A stretch of 64,000 bases of DNA from DASWJZ01 sp963720705 (GCA_963720705.1 CAVRGJ010000001.1:124001-188000); one strand, 5' to 3'; positions 15,808-26,347 are shown, counted from the stretch's first letter. The notes: generated by a model from the letters alone, not told the origin. Program-made: numbers and translations.

Positions 15808-18453
15808 ATGCTCGACGATCTCTTCTTCCGCCTGCGTTCCCTTTTCCGCCGCAAGACCGTGGAAGCCGAGCTCGATGCCGAACTCCGCTTTCACTCCGAA
15901 CACCAGCTCGAAAAATACCTGCGCGCCGGCATGAGCCGCGAACAGGCCATCCGCCAGGTGCGCCTCGATCTCGGCGGCATCGAACAAGTCAAGGAAGATT
16001 GCCGCGATGCCCGCGGTGTGGCCCCCGTGGAAACTCTCCTGCAGGACCTTCGCTACGGCTGGCGCACCCTGCGCAAGGCGCCGGCCTTCGCCGCCGCCGC
16101 CATCTTCACGCTCGCCCTCGGCATCGGAGCCAATACCGCCATCTTCTCGGTCGTCTACGGGATTCTGCTGCGCCCCCTGCCGTTCCGCGATCCCGCCCGC
16201 CTGATCGTGCTCAACGAGACCACGCCCCGCGTCGGCGACGTCAGCGTCTCCTATCCCAATTTCCAGGATTGGCGCGCTGGGAATCGCACCTTCTCCGAAT
16301 TGTCCGCCGTGGCCAGCGTCACCTTCAACCTCGCCGGTGTCAGTCAGCCCGAGAACATCTCCGGCCTCGCCGTTTCTCCTGACTTTCTTTCCATGACCGG
16401 CATCCGCCCCATCGTCGGCCGCGGCTTCACCCCCGAAGAGGAACGTGCCGGCACGCAACCTGTATTGCTCCTCAGCTACGCCCTCTGGCAGTCCCATTTC
16501 AGCGCCGACCGCGGCGTCGCCGGCCGCATCATACACCTCGATAGCCGCACCTTCACCGTCATCGGCGTGCTTCCCCCCGATTTCCGCTGGGGCGAATCCT
16601 GCGACGTCATGCTCCCCATCGGCGTCTGGGCCACCGGTAACGACGCCACCGCCAGCAGGGGAGATCGCGGCGACATGATCGTCCTCGGCCGCCTCGCCCC
16701 AGGCGTCCCCATCGACCGTGCCCGCGCCGAAATGGAGGGCATTGCCGCCCGTCTGGCGCACGCCTATCCCGAGTCCAACGACCAATTCGGCGTCAAACTC
16801 CAGCCGCTGCGCGAAATGTTCTCCGGCGACGCGCGCCCCGCCGTCCTCGTCCTCCTCGCCGCCGCCCTCTTCGTCCTCCTCGTCGCCTGCGCCAACGTCG
16901 CCAATCTCTTCCTCATGCGCGGCGCCGTGCGCGCGCGCGAAATCGCCCTGCGCATCGCCATCGGCGCCGGCCGCGGCCGTATCGTGCGCCAGATGCTCAC
17001 CGAGAGTTTCCTCGTCGCTTCCCTCGGCGGACTCGCCGGCGTCGCCCTCGCCATTGCCGGAATCCCCGCCCTCGCCCGCCTCATTCCCCCGGACACTCTC
17101 GCCGGCGCACATATCGATGTCAGCGCCCCAGTCCTCCTCTTCTCCGCCTTCCTCGTCCTGCTTTCCGTCTTCTTCTCCGGGCTCGCCCCGGCCCTGAATA
17201 CCGCCGTCGCCGACCTGCACTCCGAATTGAAGGAAGGCGGCAAAACCACCCTCGCCGGAGAACGCACGCGTTGGCGCAGCCTGCTCGCCGCCGGCGAAGT
17301 GGCCATGGCCCTCGTCCTGCTGATCGGCGCCGGACTCATGATGAAGAGCCTCTACCGCCTTCTCGCCGTCGACTCCGGCATCCGCCCCGACCGCGTCCTC
17401 AAGCTCGAAATGGACCTGCGCACCGCGGCCTACGAAAAGGACTCCACCGCGCTCGCCTTCTGGCAGCAGACCCTCGACCGCGTCCGCGCCCTCCCCGGCG
17501 TCGAGTCCGCCGCCCTCGGCACTGGCGTTCCTTTCACCGGCAACCACTCGCGCACCGACGTCACCGTCGAAGGCATGGCCCTGCCGGAGCCCGGCAGTTT
17601 CCCGCATCCCGACGTGCACCGCATCAGCCCCGGCTACGAGAAGACGCTGGGCATCCGTCTCCTGCGCGGCCGCGCCTTTACCGGCGCCGACCGGAAGACC
17701 GCACCGCCCGTCGCTCTCATCAACGACGCCGTCGCCCGCCGCCTCTTTCCCGCAACCGACCCCGTCGGCAAACGCTTCGCCTTCGGCCGTCCCCGTCCCG
17801 GCCGCGCGCTCCAATGGGTCACCATCGTCGGCGTCCTCGCCGACACTCGCATGTACGGCCTCGACAACCCCTCCCGCCTCGAAGTCTACCTGCCGCTCCT
17901 CCAGCGCACGCCGAATGGCATGACGCTACTCGTCAAGTCCGCCCAGGACCCGCAATCGCTCGTCGGCGCCATCCGCGCCGTCGTTGCGTCCATCGATAAG
18001 GAGCAGCCCGTCTTCCACATCGCCACCATGCACGAGGCCATCGACGAATCCGTCTCCACGCCCCGCGTCACCCTGATCCTGCTCGGCCTCTTCAGCGCGC
18101 TCGCCCTCATCCTCGCCGCCATCGGAATCTATGGCGTGATCTCGTACTCGGTAGCCCAGCGCGCCCGCGAAATCGGCATCCGCATCGCCCTCGGAGCCCA
18201 ACCCCGCGACGTCCTCCGTATGGTGCTCTCGCAGGGAGCGAAGATCGCCGTCGCCGGCATCGCCATTGGCAGCGCCGCCGCTCTCGGCCTCACCCGCCTG
18301 ATGGCGAATCTCCTGTATTCGGTCAGCGCCGTCGACCCGCCCACCTTCGCCCTGACGGCCGCGCTGCTCGCCGTCATCGCCCTGCTGGCCTGCTACCTCC
18401 CCGCCCGCCGCACCCTGCGAGTCGACCCCCTCAACGCCCTACGCCACGAGTGA
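15808..18453 (+). CDS. ADOP family permease (MacB-like, duplicated FtsX domains)
   Basis: A complete 881-residue membrane protein with no frame break. The N-terminal cytoplasmic segment (LDDLFFRLRSLFRRKTVEAEL, then ELRFHSEHQLEKYLRAGMS) is characteristic of acidobacterial duplicated orphan permeases. LALGIGANTAIFSVVYGILLRPLP marks the first transmembrane helix, followed by a MacB-like periplasmic domain. Two FtsX-type modules contain LLVACANVANLFLMRGAVRAREIALRI and GVISYSVAQRAREIGIRIALGA. No ATPase is encoded beside it, as usual for ADOPs. Probably part of an export or mechanotransmission complex; the substrate is unknown. The SD sequence AAGAGGAG precedes the ATG by 9 bases. Confidence 0.9.
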   Translation: MLDDLFFRLRSLFRRKTVEAELDAELRFHSEHQLEKYLRAGMSREQAIRQVRLDLGGIEQVKEDCRDARGVAPVETLLQDLRYGWRTLRKAPAFAAAAIFTLALGIGANTAIFSVVYGILLRPLPFRDPARLIVLNETTPRVGDVSVSYPNFQDWRAGNRTFSELSAVASVTFNLAGVSQPENISGLAVSPDFLSMTGIRPIVGRGFTPEEERAGTQPVLLLSYALWQSHFSADRGVAGRIIHLDSRTFTVIGVLPPDFRWGESCDVMLPIGVWATGNDATASRGDRGDMIVLGRLAPGVPIDRARAEMEGIAARLAHAYPESNDQFGVKLQPLREMFSGDARPAVLVLLAAALFVLLVACANVANLFLMRGAVRAREIALRIAIGAGRGRIVRQMLTESFLVASLGGLAGVALAIAGIPALARLIPPDTLAGAHIDVSAPVLLFSAFLVLLSVFFSGLAPALNTAVADLHSELKEGGKTTLAGERTRWRSLLAAGEVAMALVLLIGAGLMMKSLYRLLAVDSGIRPDRVLKLEMDLRTAAYEKDSTALAFWQQTLDRVRALPGVESAALGTGVPFTGNHSRTDVTVEGMALPEPGSFPHPDVHRISPGYEKTLGIRLLRGRAFTGADRKTAPPVALINDAVARRLFPATDPVGKRFAFGRPRPGRALQWVTIVGVLADTRMYGLDNPSRLEVYLPLLQRTPNGMTLLVKSAQDPQSLVGAIRAVVASIDKEQPVFHIATMHEAIDESVSTPRVTLILLGLFSALALILAAIGIYGVISYSVAQRAREIGIRIALGAQPRDVLRMVLSQGAKIAVAGIAIGSAAALGLTRLMANLLYSVSAVDPPTFALTAALLAVIALLACYLPARRTLRVDPLNALRHE

Positions 18454-18473
18454 CGCAAGCCCCGCTCCAAACC

Positions 18474-18512
18474 GTAGACACTCTACACAACATATAGTAG
18501 AACGCCTACACA
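18474..18512. promoter_or_regulatory. Candidate promoter/operator of the second padR gene
   Basis: The 59-base gap between the ADOP gene and padR contains an unusually AT-rich stretch (ACACAACATATAGTAG). It also has imperfect palindromic GTAG/CTAC elements (GTAGACACTCTAC and TAGTAGAACGCCTACA). The arrangement recalls the TCTACAG palindrome before the other padR gene. Binding is inferred only. Confidence 0.35.
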
Positions 18513-18870
18513 ATGCCCCGCGATGATTCACCCGCCCGCCTGGAACTCCTCCAGGGCACGCTCGACCTCCTCATCCTCCGCACCCTGCTCGCCGGACCTG
18601 CCCACGGGCACGCCATCGCCAAACACATTCAGCGCACCTCCGAAGACCTCCTCCAGGTCGAGACCGGCTCCCTCTACCCCGCGCTCCACCGCCTCGAATT
18701 GAAAGCCTGGATCGCCGCCTCCTGGAATCTCTCCGATAAAGGCAAGCGCGCCCGCTTCTATCGCCTCACCCCGCAAAGGACGCAAACGGCTCGCCGCCGA
18801 ACAATCCAAGTGGGAAGCCTTCTCCCGCGCCATGGGACTGATCCTCGAAACCAACCCCGCAGGAGGGACA
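18513..18870 (+). CDS. PadR family transcriptional regulator, frameshifted near 18775
   Basis: Winged-helix regulator beginning with LELLQGTLDLLILRTLLAGPAHGHAIAKH in overlapping segments and QVETGSLYPALHRLELKAWI. The frame breaks after FYRLTP. Removing one A from the AAA at about 18775 restores QGRKRLAAEQSKWEAFSRAM, the conserved C-terminal helix. In the repaired frame no stop appears before the ADOP ATG at 18871, so either another base error hides it or the two proteins are read as one. It should repress the adjacent ADOP gene, the usual arrangement in Acidobacteria. Confidence 0.75.
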
Positions 18871-21646
18871 ATGACTCCGTTCTTTCGTAAACTGCGCTGG
18901 CTGGCGCAACGCCGCGCCCGCGAGGAAGGACCTGCGCGACGAACTCCAGTTCCACCTGGAAGAGGAGGCCGCGCAACGCCAGGCCGAAGGCTGCCGCGAG
19001 GACGACGCCCGCCGTGCCGCCCGCCGCGACCTCGGCAATCTCACCGCTCTGTCAGGAAAGCACCCGCGCCGTATGGGGCTGGACGCTGCTCGAACAACTC
19101 GCGCAGGACCTGCGCTACGGCCTCCGCGCCATGCTCCATAACCGCGCCTTCACCGCCCTCGCCGTCCTCTCGCTCGCCCTCGGCATCGGCGCCAACACCG
19201 CCATCTACAGCTTCATGGATTCGATCCTGCTGCGCTCCCTGCCGGTCTCCGATCCCGATTCTCTGGCCCTGCTGAACTGGCACAGCCCCCAGTACGGCGG
19301 CCCGAAGCCCAATCACGTCATGCACGGCATGGACGGCAACACGTGGATCGGCGCCGACGGCGGAGAATCCAGCGGCATCTTCCCCTACGGAGTCTTCGAC
19401 CTGCTGCGCGAGAACCACGAAATCTTCTCCAGCCTCTTCGCCTACTACCCGTCCGGACCGCGCACTATTGACCATCGAAGGCAGCGTCCGCCATCGCCCC
19501 GGCGAGTACGTGTCCGGCGACTACTTCCGCGGCCTCGCCGTTCCGCCCGCCGCCGGCCGCCTCATCCTCAACAGCGACGACCGCCCCGGCGCGCCGCTGG
19601 TCGCCGTCCTCAGCTGCCCACTTCGCCGCGCAGCACTACGCCAGCGCCGCCGATGCCGTCGGCCAACCGATCCTCATCGACAACCTGCCGTGTACCGTGA
19701 TCGGTGTCACGCCGCCCGAATTCTTCGGCGTCGATCCCGACGGCGAATCCCGATTTCTACGTGCCCCTGCACGCCAATCTGGTGATGGACGGCAACGTCT
19801 CCTGGGCCAAAACGGCCGAGACCTACCGCGACCGCAACCACTACTGGCTCGAGATCATGGGCCGCCTGCAGCCCGGCGTCAGTCTGGCGCAAGCCCAGGC
19901 GTCGCTGGCGCCGCCCTTCCGCCAGTGGGTGGCCGCCACCGCCACCAACGACTCGCGAGCGCGCCTCGCTCCCCGCGCTCACCATCATGCCGGGCGCCGG
20001 CGGCTTGAGCACTCTGCGCCGCCGCTATTCCAAGCCCCTCTACGTGCTTTGGACCATGGTCGGCTTGCTCCTCGCCCTCGCCTGCGCCAACACCGCGAAC
20101 CTGCTGCTCTCGCGCGCCACCGCCCGCCGGCGCGAGATGGCCGTGCGCCTCAGCATCGGCGCCGGACGTGTGCGCGTGGTCCGCCAGCTTCTCACCGAAA
20201 GCGTCCTGCTGGCTTCCGCCGGCGGCGTTCTGGGACTCTTCCTGGCCTTCTGGGGCGTACGCTTCCTGACCTTGCTGCTGGCCAACGGACGCCAGGATTT
20301 CACCCTGCGCGCCGGCTTGAACTGGCACGTGCTGGCAGCCACCTTCGCGCTCTCCGTCTTCTGCCGGCGCCGTGTTCGGCCTCGCGCCGGCCATCAGGCG
20401 ACCCGCGGCGATGTGCTGCCCGCCCTCAAAGGCGGCCGCAGTCTCCGAGCCCGGCATGCGTGCCCGCCTGGCCTTCTGGCGCGTGAGCTTCGAGCCAGGC
20501 GCTGGTGGCTATCGCAGATCGTGATCTCGCTCCTGCTGCTGGTCGGCCGCCGGACTCTTCATGCGCACTCTCTCCAATCTGCAGGCCATCGAACTGGGCT
20601 TCAACCGCGAGCACGTCCTCCTCTTCGAATTGAACGCCCGGCAGGCCGGCCACCGCGATCCCGAGATCCTCGCCTTCTACGATCGATTGCGCGCCGCCTT
20701 CGCCGCCATTCCCGGCGTGCGCGCCGTCACCCTGTCCCACGCATCGCTCCTCAACGCCGGCCGGGGCCTGGACATTCAGCGTCTGATGGCGTCAGAAGCG
20801 CCCGATACCCGCATTCTGAATACCGGTCCCGACTTCTTTTCCACCATGCAGATTCCCATGCTGCTCGGCCGCGAACTCGACGAACGGGATACTCCCGGCT
20901 CCGCACCGGTCGTCGTCGCCAACCAGAAGTTCGCCGCGCTCCACTTCGGGATGCCAGCCCGCTGGGCCGCCATGTCACTCTCGGCGGTCCCCATCCGCGT
21001 GAAATGGCGATCGTGGGAGTGGCGCCAATGCCCACTACGGCCGATTGAAGGACGACACCCCGCCCGTGCTCTTCATCCCCTACAACCAGGGCGACCACCC
21101 GCCCGTGCAGCAGATGGTCTACGCCCTGCGCACCGCCGGCGATCCGCTCGCCTACGTCGCCACGCGCGCGAAATCGTGCGCCAGGCCGAGTCCGCGTTCC
21201 CCTGGTCAACATCGTCACGCAAGCGGCGGAGATCGACCGCGGCCATGAATCAGGAGATCGTCTTCGCCCGGCTTTGCACCGGCTTCGCCGCCCTTGCCCT
21301 GATCATCGCCTGCATCGGCTTGTATGGAACCATGTCTTACACCGTGGCCCGGCGCACCGGGGAAATCGGCATTCGCATGGCGCTCGGCGCGCAGCGCGGG
21401 GTGGTCGTGCGCATGATCCTGCGCCGCGTGATCGTGCTTGCTGCCGCCGGAATGGCGATCGGTGTGCCCGCGGCGCTCTTCGCGTCGCGCCTGGTCGCAT
21501 CCTTCCTCTTCGGCATGAAGGCGAACGACCCGCGCGCGCTGCTCCTGGCCGCCGCGATTCTGTTCGCCGCCGCCCTGCTGGCCGGCTACGTGCCCGCCCG
21601 CAAGGCCTCGCGCATCGATCCGGCCACCGCCATCCGCAATGAGTGA
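18871..21646 (+). CDS. Second ADOP family permease, at least eight frameshifts
   Basis: Same family as the 15.8 kb gene. Pieces in order: FFRKLRWLAQRRARE, then DLRDELQFHLEEEAAQRQAEG, LAQDLRYGLRAMLHNRAFTA, LALGIGANTAIYSFMDSILL, LLALACANTANLLLSRATAR (first FtsX module), a periplasmic stretch, and MSYTVARRTGEIGIRMALGAQRGVV with the PARKASRIDPATAIRNE end. Breaks occur near 18927, 19055, 19475, 19615, 19755, 20000, 20370, 20550 and 21020. Every piece is collinear with its paralogue and the total length is normal (about 920 residues). The gene was therefore intact in nature or decayed very recently. The SD sequence is AGGAGGG. Confidence 0.8.
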
Positions 21647-21689
21647 CGCGCCTCGGCAGGGTGGCCTTCGGATTGCTCCACTAGCTCGC

Positions 21690-24600
21690 GTGCCCACGAA
21701 AGGCCCCTTTCGGATCTTGCTGTCCTGTATCCTCGCCTGTGGCATCCTGACACTCCCCTGTTTCCGGGCGTCCGCGCAAACCGCTCCCGTCCCGCTCCAC
21801 CTTCACGTCTCGGCCGAAAGCGCGCCCGCGGGCGGCTCCGTACAATTCAAGCTATGGGCCGATTCCCCAGCCCTGATCGCCAGCGGAGCCTTCACCGTCG
21901 ATCTCGACCCCACGGTCTTCGGTGCTTTCTCGGACGTGACCGTCTTCGGCGCTACCGGGGACGCGTTCGGCTATGCCAGAGTCGACGGGCGTCACGCGGA
22001 AGTGCATTTCACGTCGCCCTCCGGCAGCATCGGTCAGTTGCCGGGACTCCCCGTGGCCGTGCTTTCTGCTCCTGTCACGACTGGACCGACCGTACCTGTC
22101 ACCATCGATCCCGCCCTCGCGCCCTGGCTCGACCCCCAAGGGAGGCCGTACGCGGTAACGGTCGCCACCGCGCCTGGCCCGTTTCGGCCCGGCACGCTGT
22201 GGGTGCGCAGTGTGACGCCGGGCGGCGGCTACCTGCCCGCCGGAACCGTCGTGCGCATCAATGGCGGAGGCTTCGACGCCAACACCAGGGTCACCGTGGA
22301 CGGCGTCAGCATCGCGTCCCAACAGGTGATCGATTCGCAGCGCATCGAGTTCACCCTCGGCGGCGCTACCGAGATGACCGGCGAAGCACGTGACTGTTGC
22401 CAATAACACCGGCGGCGCCAGGACTTCTTCACCGCCATCCCCAGCGCGCCCTCCGCCAGCGTCTCCCCATTCCCCGGCGTGTTCCCGATCGTGCCCTTGA
22501 ACGTGTCGCAAAAGATCACGGCCAACAGCACCATTCCTTCGAATTCCGGCGTACAGAACGGACTCGCGCTCATGAACCAGAACCTGGAGCCGGTCACGGT
22601 CACGTTCCTCGGTGTGCCGTACTTCTCCGCGGACTACTCGCAGGTATCGCAGGTATCCGTGACCGTGCCTCCATCCACCCTGTATTTCCTGCGTTTGAAC
22701 TCCCTCTCCGACGGTCAGGTGCCTGCGCGCTCCACCTCCGATATTGGATTCGCGCGTCGGCTCCCATCCGGATGCTCGCCTATGCTCACAAAGCCCAGGT
22801 ACCGGGGATAACGACAATTTCGGAGTCCCGGGCGAGAACACCGCACCGCCTCCGGTAGTCGTCCTTTCTGCTTACTATTCAGGACCCGATGACGTGGAGT
22901 TGGCAGACGGGCGGCCCGCGCCGGCAGCCGGCGACTGTACCATAACCGGTCACTGGCGTTCACCGCCGCCGCCTCCGTGCCCTGGATTCAAGCCAGCCAG
23001 TCGCAAGGAACCCTCACACTTACTCCGAAACTTAGCAGGACTTACACCTGGCACTTACTCCGCCACTGTCACCCTGACCCCCGTATTCGCCGCCCGCCGT
23101 AACGGGATTCCCAATCCAGTCATCCACCATCCACGTATCGAGTTGACCGTAACCGCGGCGCCCCTCCTCACCGCGCCATACTGCTGCGGGTTTCTGACGG
23201 CCAATCCCGGCGTCCCAGTTAATCCCTCATCCCTGCCCATTACCTCAAATGGCGATCCGGTACACTTCACAATCACCACATCGGGCGAGTCCTGGCTGTC
23301 GCTGAACGTGGACCAGGGAACCACGCCGGCTACCCTGGTACTTACAGCCGACCCGGCCGGCCTGCAATCCGGAACTTATACCGCGGAAATCCTCGTGCAC
23401 GGTCCCAATAACACCTTGACCCTCCCGGTCTATCTGACCGTCATCTCGTCCGCAGCCGCCGGTCGGACAGATACAGGTGTCGCCAACGTCCTTGCGCTTT
23501 GTCCTCGAGGCCGGCAGCTCCGGAACTCCGATCAGTCAGTTACTCATGGCCTTCGCTTCCCCCAGGCGGCCACGTTCACGGTCCGCATCCTGTCCGGCGG
23601 CGACTGGCTGAAGACGCAGACCATCGGCAATATCGTGCTGTCCGTCAATGCCAGCGCCGTCAATCTCGCGCCCGGCGATTACGCCGCCCAGATCGTAGTC
23701 TCGGCCACCGGATTCACGCCCGTGACCGTTCCCGTCTCGCTTACCGTTCTGCCGCTGCCGGCGCCTTCGACCTTGCGCGTCTCCCCCGCCGCTATCTCAC
23801 TCACCGGGCTCGCCGCGGTCGAGCAGGACGCCACCCTCGCGATCGATTCGTCCGCGGGACCGCTCCTCGTCCAGCCCTCCGCCTCCGCCTCCGCGAGCTG
23901 GCTGCATTTCAGCGTGCACTCGGACTACATCGCCGCCGATGGCAAGTTCCTCACGCCCGCCACCCTCACCATCTACGCCAATTCCGGCCAGCCCGGCACC
24001 TTTCGCGGCGCCATCACACTGGAGACGACCAACGACTCCATGACCGTCCCCGTCACCCTCGATGCGACTCCGCCGTGCTACCAAACCGGCCCAGATTTCC
24101 GCCGTCGTGAACGCCGCATCGGGACTCACCGACGCGCTCGCTCCCGGCGAGATCTTCAGCATCTTCGGCCTCGGCGTCGGCGGCACGGTGTTCGTCAATG
24201 GCGTGCCCGCCCCGCGCCTCTACACATCCTCCGGACAGGTCAACGCCGTCGTGCCGTACGAAGCCGGCGCCTCGGGAATCGCCAAGGTGAAGGTCGTCGT
24301 CCGCCGGCGTATCGTCGGGCGGAATGGGGTATTCCGCTCGCCGCCGCCGCGCCCGCCATCTTCACCCTCGACGCCTCCGGCACCGGACCGGGCGCGATCC
24401 TCAATCAGGATTCCTCGGTGAACAGCGCCGCCAATCCGGCGGCCCGCGGCAGCGTCATTCAGATCTTCGGCACCGGACAGGGCCTCACCTCGCCGCCCTC
24501 CATCACGGGGGCGATCGGTACCGCCGCGGGCAACCCCGCCGTGCTCCCCGTGAAGGCGGCCTTTGGCGGCGTCGACGCGATCGTGCAGTATCAGGGCGCT

Positions 24601-24738
24601 GCCCCCGGTCTGATTGCGGGAGCCCTCCAGGTCAACGTGCTGGTGCCGCTGAACGCCGCGACCGGCGACGCCGTGCCGCTCACCATTTCGATCGGCGGCG
24701 TCGCGTCGCAGCCCGGCGTCACCGTCGCCGTACGGTAG
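21690..24738 (+). CDS. Large secreted protein with IPT/TIG- and BACON-like repeats and C-terminal TIGR03437 domain, frameshifted
   Basis: About 1010 residues. The GTG at 21690 gives a signal peptide (ILLSCILACGILTLPCFRASA, cleaved near AQ); an upstream ATG at 21639 overlaps the ADOP stop. A domain with LHLHVSAESAPAGGSVQF is followed by an IPT/TIG-like unit (VTPGGGYLPAGTVVRINGGGF). Repeated BACON-like units follow (WLSLNVDQGTTPATLVLTAD, GTYTAEILVHG; SWLHFSVHSDY). The C-terminus is the Solibacter-type TIGR03437 domain: ISAVVNAASG, PGEIFSIFGLGVGG, QVNAVVPYEA, DASGTGPGAILNQDSSVN, GAAPGLIAGALQVNV. Breaks occur near 22385, 22735, 22800, 22945, 23500, 24080 and 24325. Probably extracellular, with unknown binding function. 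Confidence 0.8.
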
Positions 24739-24761
24739 CTTTGCTAAGTCCGCTTGCTGAC

Positions 24762-24793
24762 CCCAATCGGAGCCGCGACCGTGAGGGAGCGGT
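24762..24793. repeat. Solibacter-type dispersed repeat, copy 1
   Basis: Contains GGAGCCGCGACCGTGAGGG followed by AGCGGT. The identical unit recurs 66 bases downstream, and a divergent copy lies at 25946. The repeats lie between genes, and the unit is widespread in Solibacter-like genomes. Confidence 0.8.
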
Positions 24794-24827
24794 CGGCACT
24801 TCTCCCGGGCGCCCCAAAACGCGAGTC

Positions 24828-24859
24828 CCAATCGGAGCCGCGACCGTGAGGGAGCGGTT
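24828..24859. repeat. Solibacter-type dispersed repeat, copy 2
   Basis: An exact second copy of the 32-base unit at 24762, in the same orientation. The 34 bases between copies (TCGGCACTTCTCCCGGGCG and on) are not repeated. The rest of the 211-base gap before the dehydrogenase holds no gene I can support. Confidence 0.8.
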
Positions 24860-24949
24860 GCCTCGAGCTTCATGCCCCCACCTATATACCGTGCACTGCA
24901 CTGGCTGTCGCACTCCCGTCCACGCGTGCAAGTCTGTTAGCCTGTCGCT

Positions 24950-25906
24950 ATGAAAATCGTCGTCCTCGACGCCTACTGTCTCAACCCCGGCGACCTCTCC
25001 TGGGACTCTCTCCGCGCCCTCGGCGACGTTGTCCTCTACGACCGCACTCCCGCCCACGAAGCCGCCGGCCGAGCCGCAGGCGCCACCGCCATATTCACCA
25101 ACAAGACCCCGCTCCCCGCCGCCACCCTCGCCGCCCTTCCGGACCTCAAATACATCGGCGTTCTCGCCACCGGATACAACGTCGTCGATGTCGCCGCCGC
25201 CCGCGCCCAAGGCATCACCGTCACCAACATCCCCACTTACGGCACCGCGTCCGTCGCCCAATTCGTCTTCGCCCTGCTGCTCGAAATGTGCCACAACGTC
25301 AAGCTCCACTCCGAAGCCGCGCGCGCCGGCGAGTGGACCCGCAATGCCGATTGGAGCTTCTGGAAATCGCCGCTCGTCGAACTCGCCGGCAAGACCATGG
25401 GCATCGTCGGCTTCGGACGCATCGGCCGCGCCGCCGGCCGCATCGCCGACGCGCTCGGCATGACGGTCATCGCCAACGACACGTACCAGGGCGACCCGCC
25501 CACTTACCCGGGCTTCCGTTTCGCGCCCCTCGAAGACCTGCTCCGCGAAAGCGATGTCGTCAGCCTCCACTCCCCGCTCTTTCCCGAAACCCAGGGCATG
25601 ATCAACGCCCGCACTCTCGCCCTCATGAAGCCGTCCGCCTTCCTCATCAATACTTCCCGCGGACCGCTCGTTGTCGATCAGGACCTCGCCGACGCCCTCA
25701 ACGCCGGCCGCCTCGCCGGAGCCGCCGTCGATGTCCTCAGTGCCGAGCCTCCCGCGGAAACCAATCCGCTGCTCACCGCCCGCAACTGCCTGGTCACGCC
25801 CCACATCGCCTGGGCCACCCGCGAAGCCCGCGCCCGCCTGATGGACCTCGCCATTGCCAACCTCACCGCCTGGCAAGCCGGCGCCCCGCTCAATGTAATC
25901 AAGTAA
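24950..25906 (+). CDS. D-2-hydroxyacid dehydrogenase (glycerate dehydrogenase-like)
   Basis: A complete 318-residue NAD-dependent enzyme. The N-terminal substrate domain contains YIGVLATGYNVVDVAAARA and VTNIPTYGTASVAQ. The NAD-binding glycine motif is MGIVGFGRIGRAAG at about residues 150-163. Catalytic residues are visible: Arg in INTSRGPLVV, Glu in AAVDVLSAEPP, and His in VTPHIAWATREAR. The conserved FWKSPLVELAGKTMG is typical of hydroxypyruvate/glycerate dehydrogenases. It reduces glyoxylate, hydroxypyruvate or a related 2-oxoacid in the cytoplasm. It stands alone between repeat-containing gaps. Confidence 0.85.
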   Translation: MKIVVLDAYCLNPGDLSWDSLRALGDVVLYDRTPAHEAAGRAAGATAIFTNKTPLPAATLAALPDLKYIGVLATGYNVVDVAAARAQGITVTNIPTYGTASVAQFVFALLLEMCHNVKLHSEAARAGEWTRNADWSFWKSPLVELAGKTMGIVGFGRIGRAAGRIADALGMTVIANDTYQGDPPTYPGFRFAPLEDLLRESDVVSLHSPLFPETQGMINARTLALMKPSAFLINTSRGPLVVDQDLADALNAGRLAGAAVDVLSAEPPAETNPLLTARNCLVTPHIAWATREARARLMDLAIANLTAWQAGAPLNVIK

Positions 25907-25945
25907 GACCGCCGGAGCTCCAACAACGCTGATCCTCCGCAGCCT

Positions 25946-25975
25946 CCAATCGAAGCCGCGACCGTGAGGACCGCT
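25946..25975. repeat. Solibacter-type dispersed repeat, divergent copy 3
   Basis: CCAATCGAAGCCGCGACCGT followed by GAGGACCGCT differs from copies 1 and 2 at two or three places. It lies just after the dehydrogenase gene and is the last left-genome repeat before the composition change. Confidence 0.65.
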
Positions 25976-26052
25976 TCTCAAGGGCCGTACCCTGCGCCGT
26001 ACCCCAAGAGATACGCCCGCCGCAAATACTTTCCGACGGTGGCGGCGCTACT

Positions 26053-26310
26053 CTAACTGCGCGGATTCTGCCGTCCCGAGCGCTCGATCCAGTCGTGGAA
26101 CATCGCCGTGTAGCCGCGCGTCGCTCCATCGCCGCGCAGTTGTTCGAGCGTAAAACGCATCTTGCGCCCCCAGTTGGGATACTGCCAGGTGCTGCCGGGC
26201 AGATTCTGCTGGTGCATCTCCTTGGTCAGATCCTCCTGATTGATCGCCAGCAGCTGCGAAGGCGTCATCGCGAGGAAGCCGACGATGGCGTTGTGGAAGA
26301 CGACATCAAT
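26053..26310 (-). pseudogene. malQ: 4-alpha-glucanotransferase MalQ, C-terminal fragment cut at the junction
   Basis: The leftward frame, readable from about 26,310 to the TAG at 26053, gives about 85 residues: FHNAIVGFLAMTPSQLLAIN, QEDLTKE, then NLPGSTWQYPNW and RKMRFTLEQLR. This is the C-terminal end of GH77 amylomaltase (the NLPGT-x-x-NW motif), which disproportionates maltodextrins. The N-terminal 400-plus residues, including the catalytic triad, are absent. The sequence upstream belongs to an unrelated genome. It is truncated by the assembly joint (or a real recombination), not by decay. Confidence 0.75.
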
Positions 26311-26320
26311 TGCCCTCCCT

Positions 26321-26343
26321 CGCGACGCGTGCGGCGCGTCGCG
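26321..26343. terminator. 8-base perfect hairpin after the leftward membrane-protein gene, next to the genome joint
   Basis: CGCGACGC (26321-26328) and GCGTCGCG (26336-26343) are exact complements around a 7-base loop, just downstream of the stop at 26348. No T-run follows on the leftward strand, so termination is only possible. The joint between the two genomes lies between about 26,305 and this hairpin. Confidence 0.4.
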
Positions 26344-26347
26344 GATT

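Noticed and set aside
15607..17814. A 735-residue open frame antisense to the first ADOP gene
   Set aside because: Gly/Glu/Asp-rich composition is the mirror of the high-GC sense codons; the sense strand encodes an intact 881-residue permease.
1..26300. Programmed ribosomal frameshifting to explain the frame breaks
   Set aside because: Breaks go in both directions, lack a common slippery sequence or downstream structure, and affect unrelated genes.
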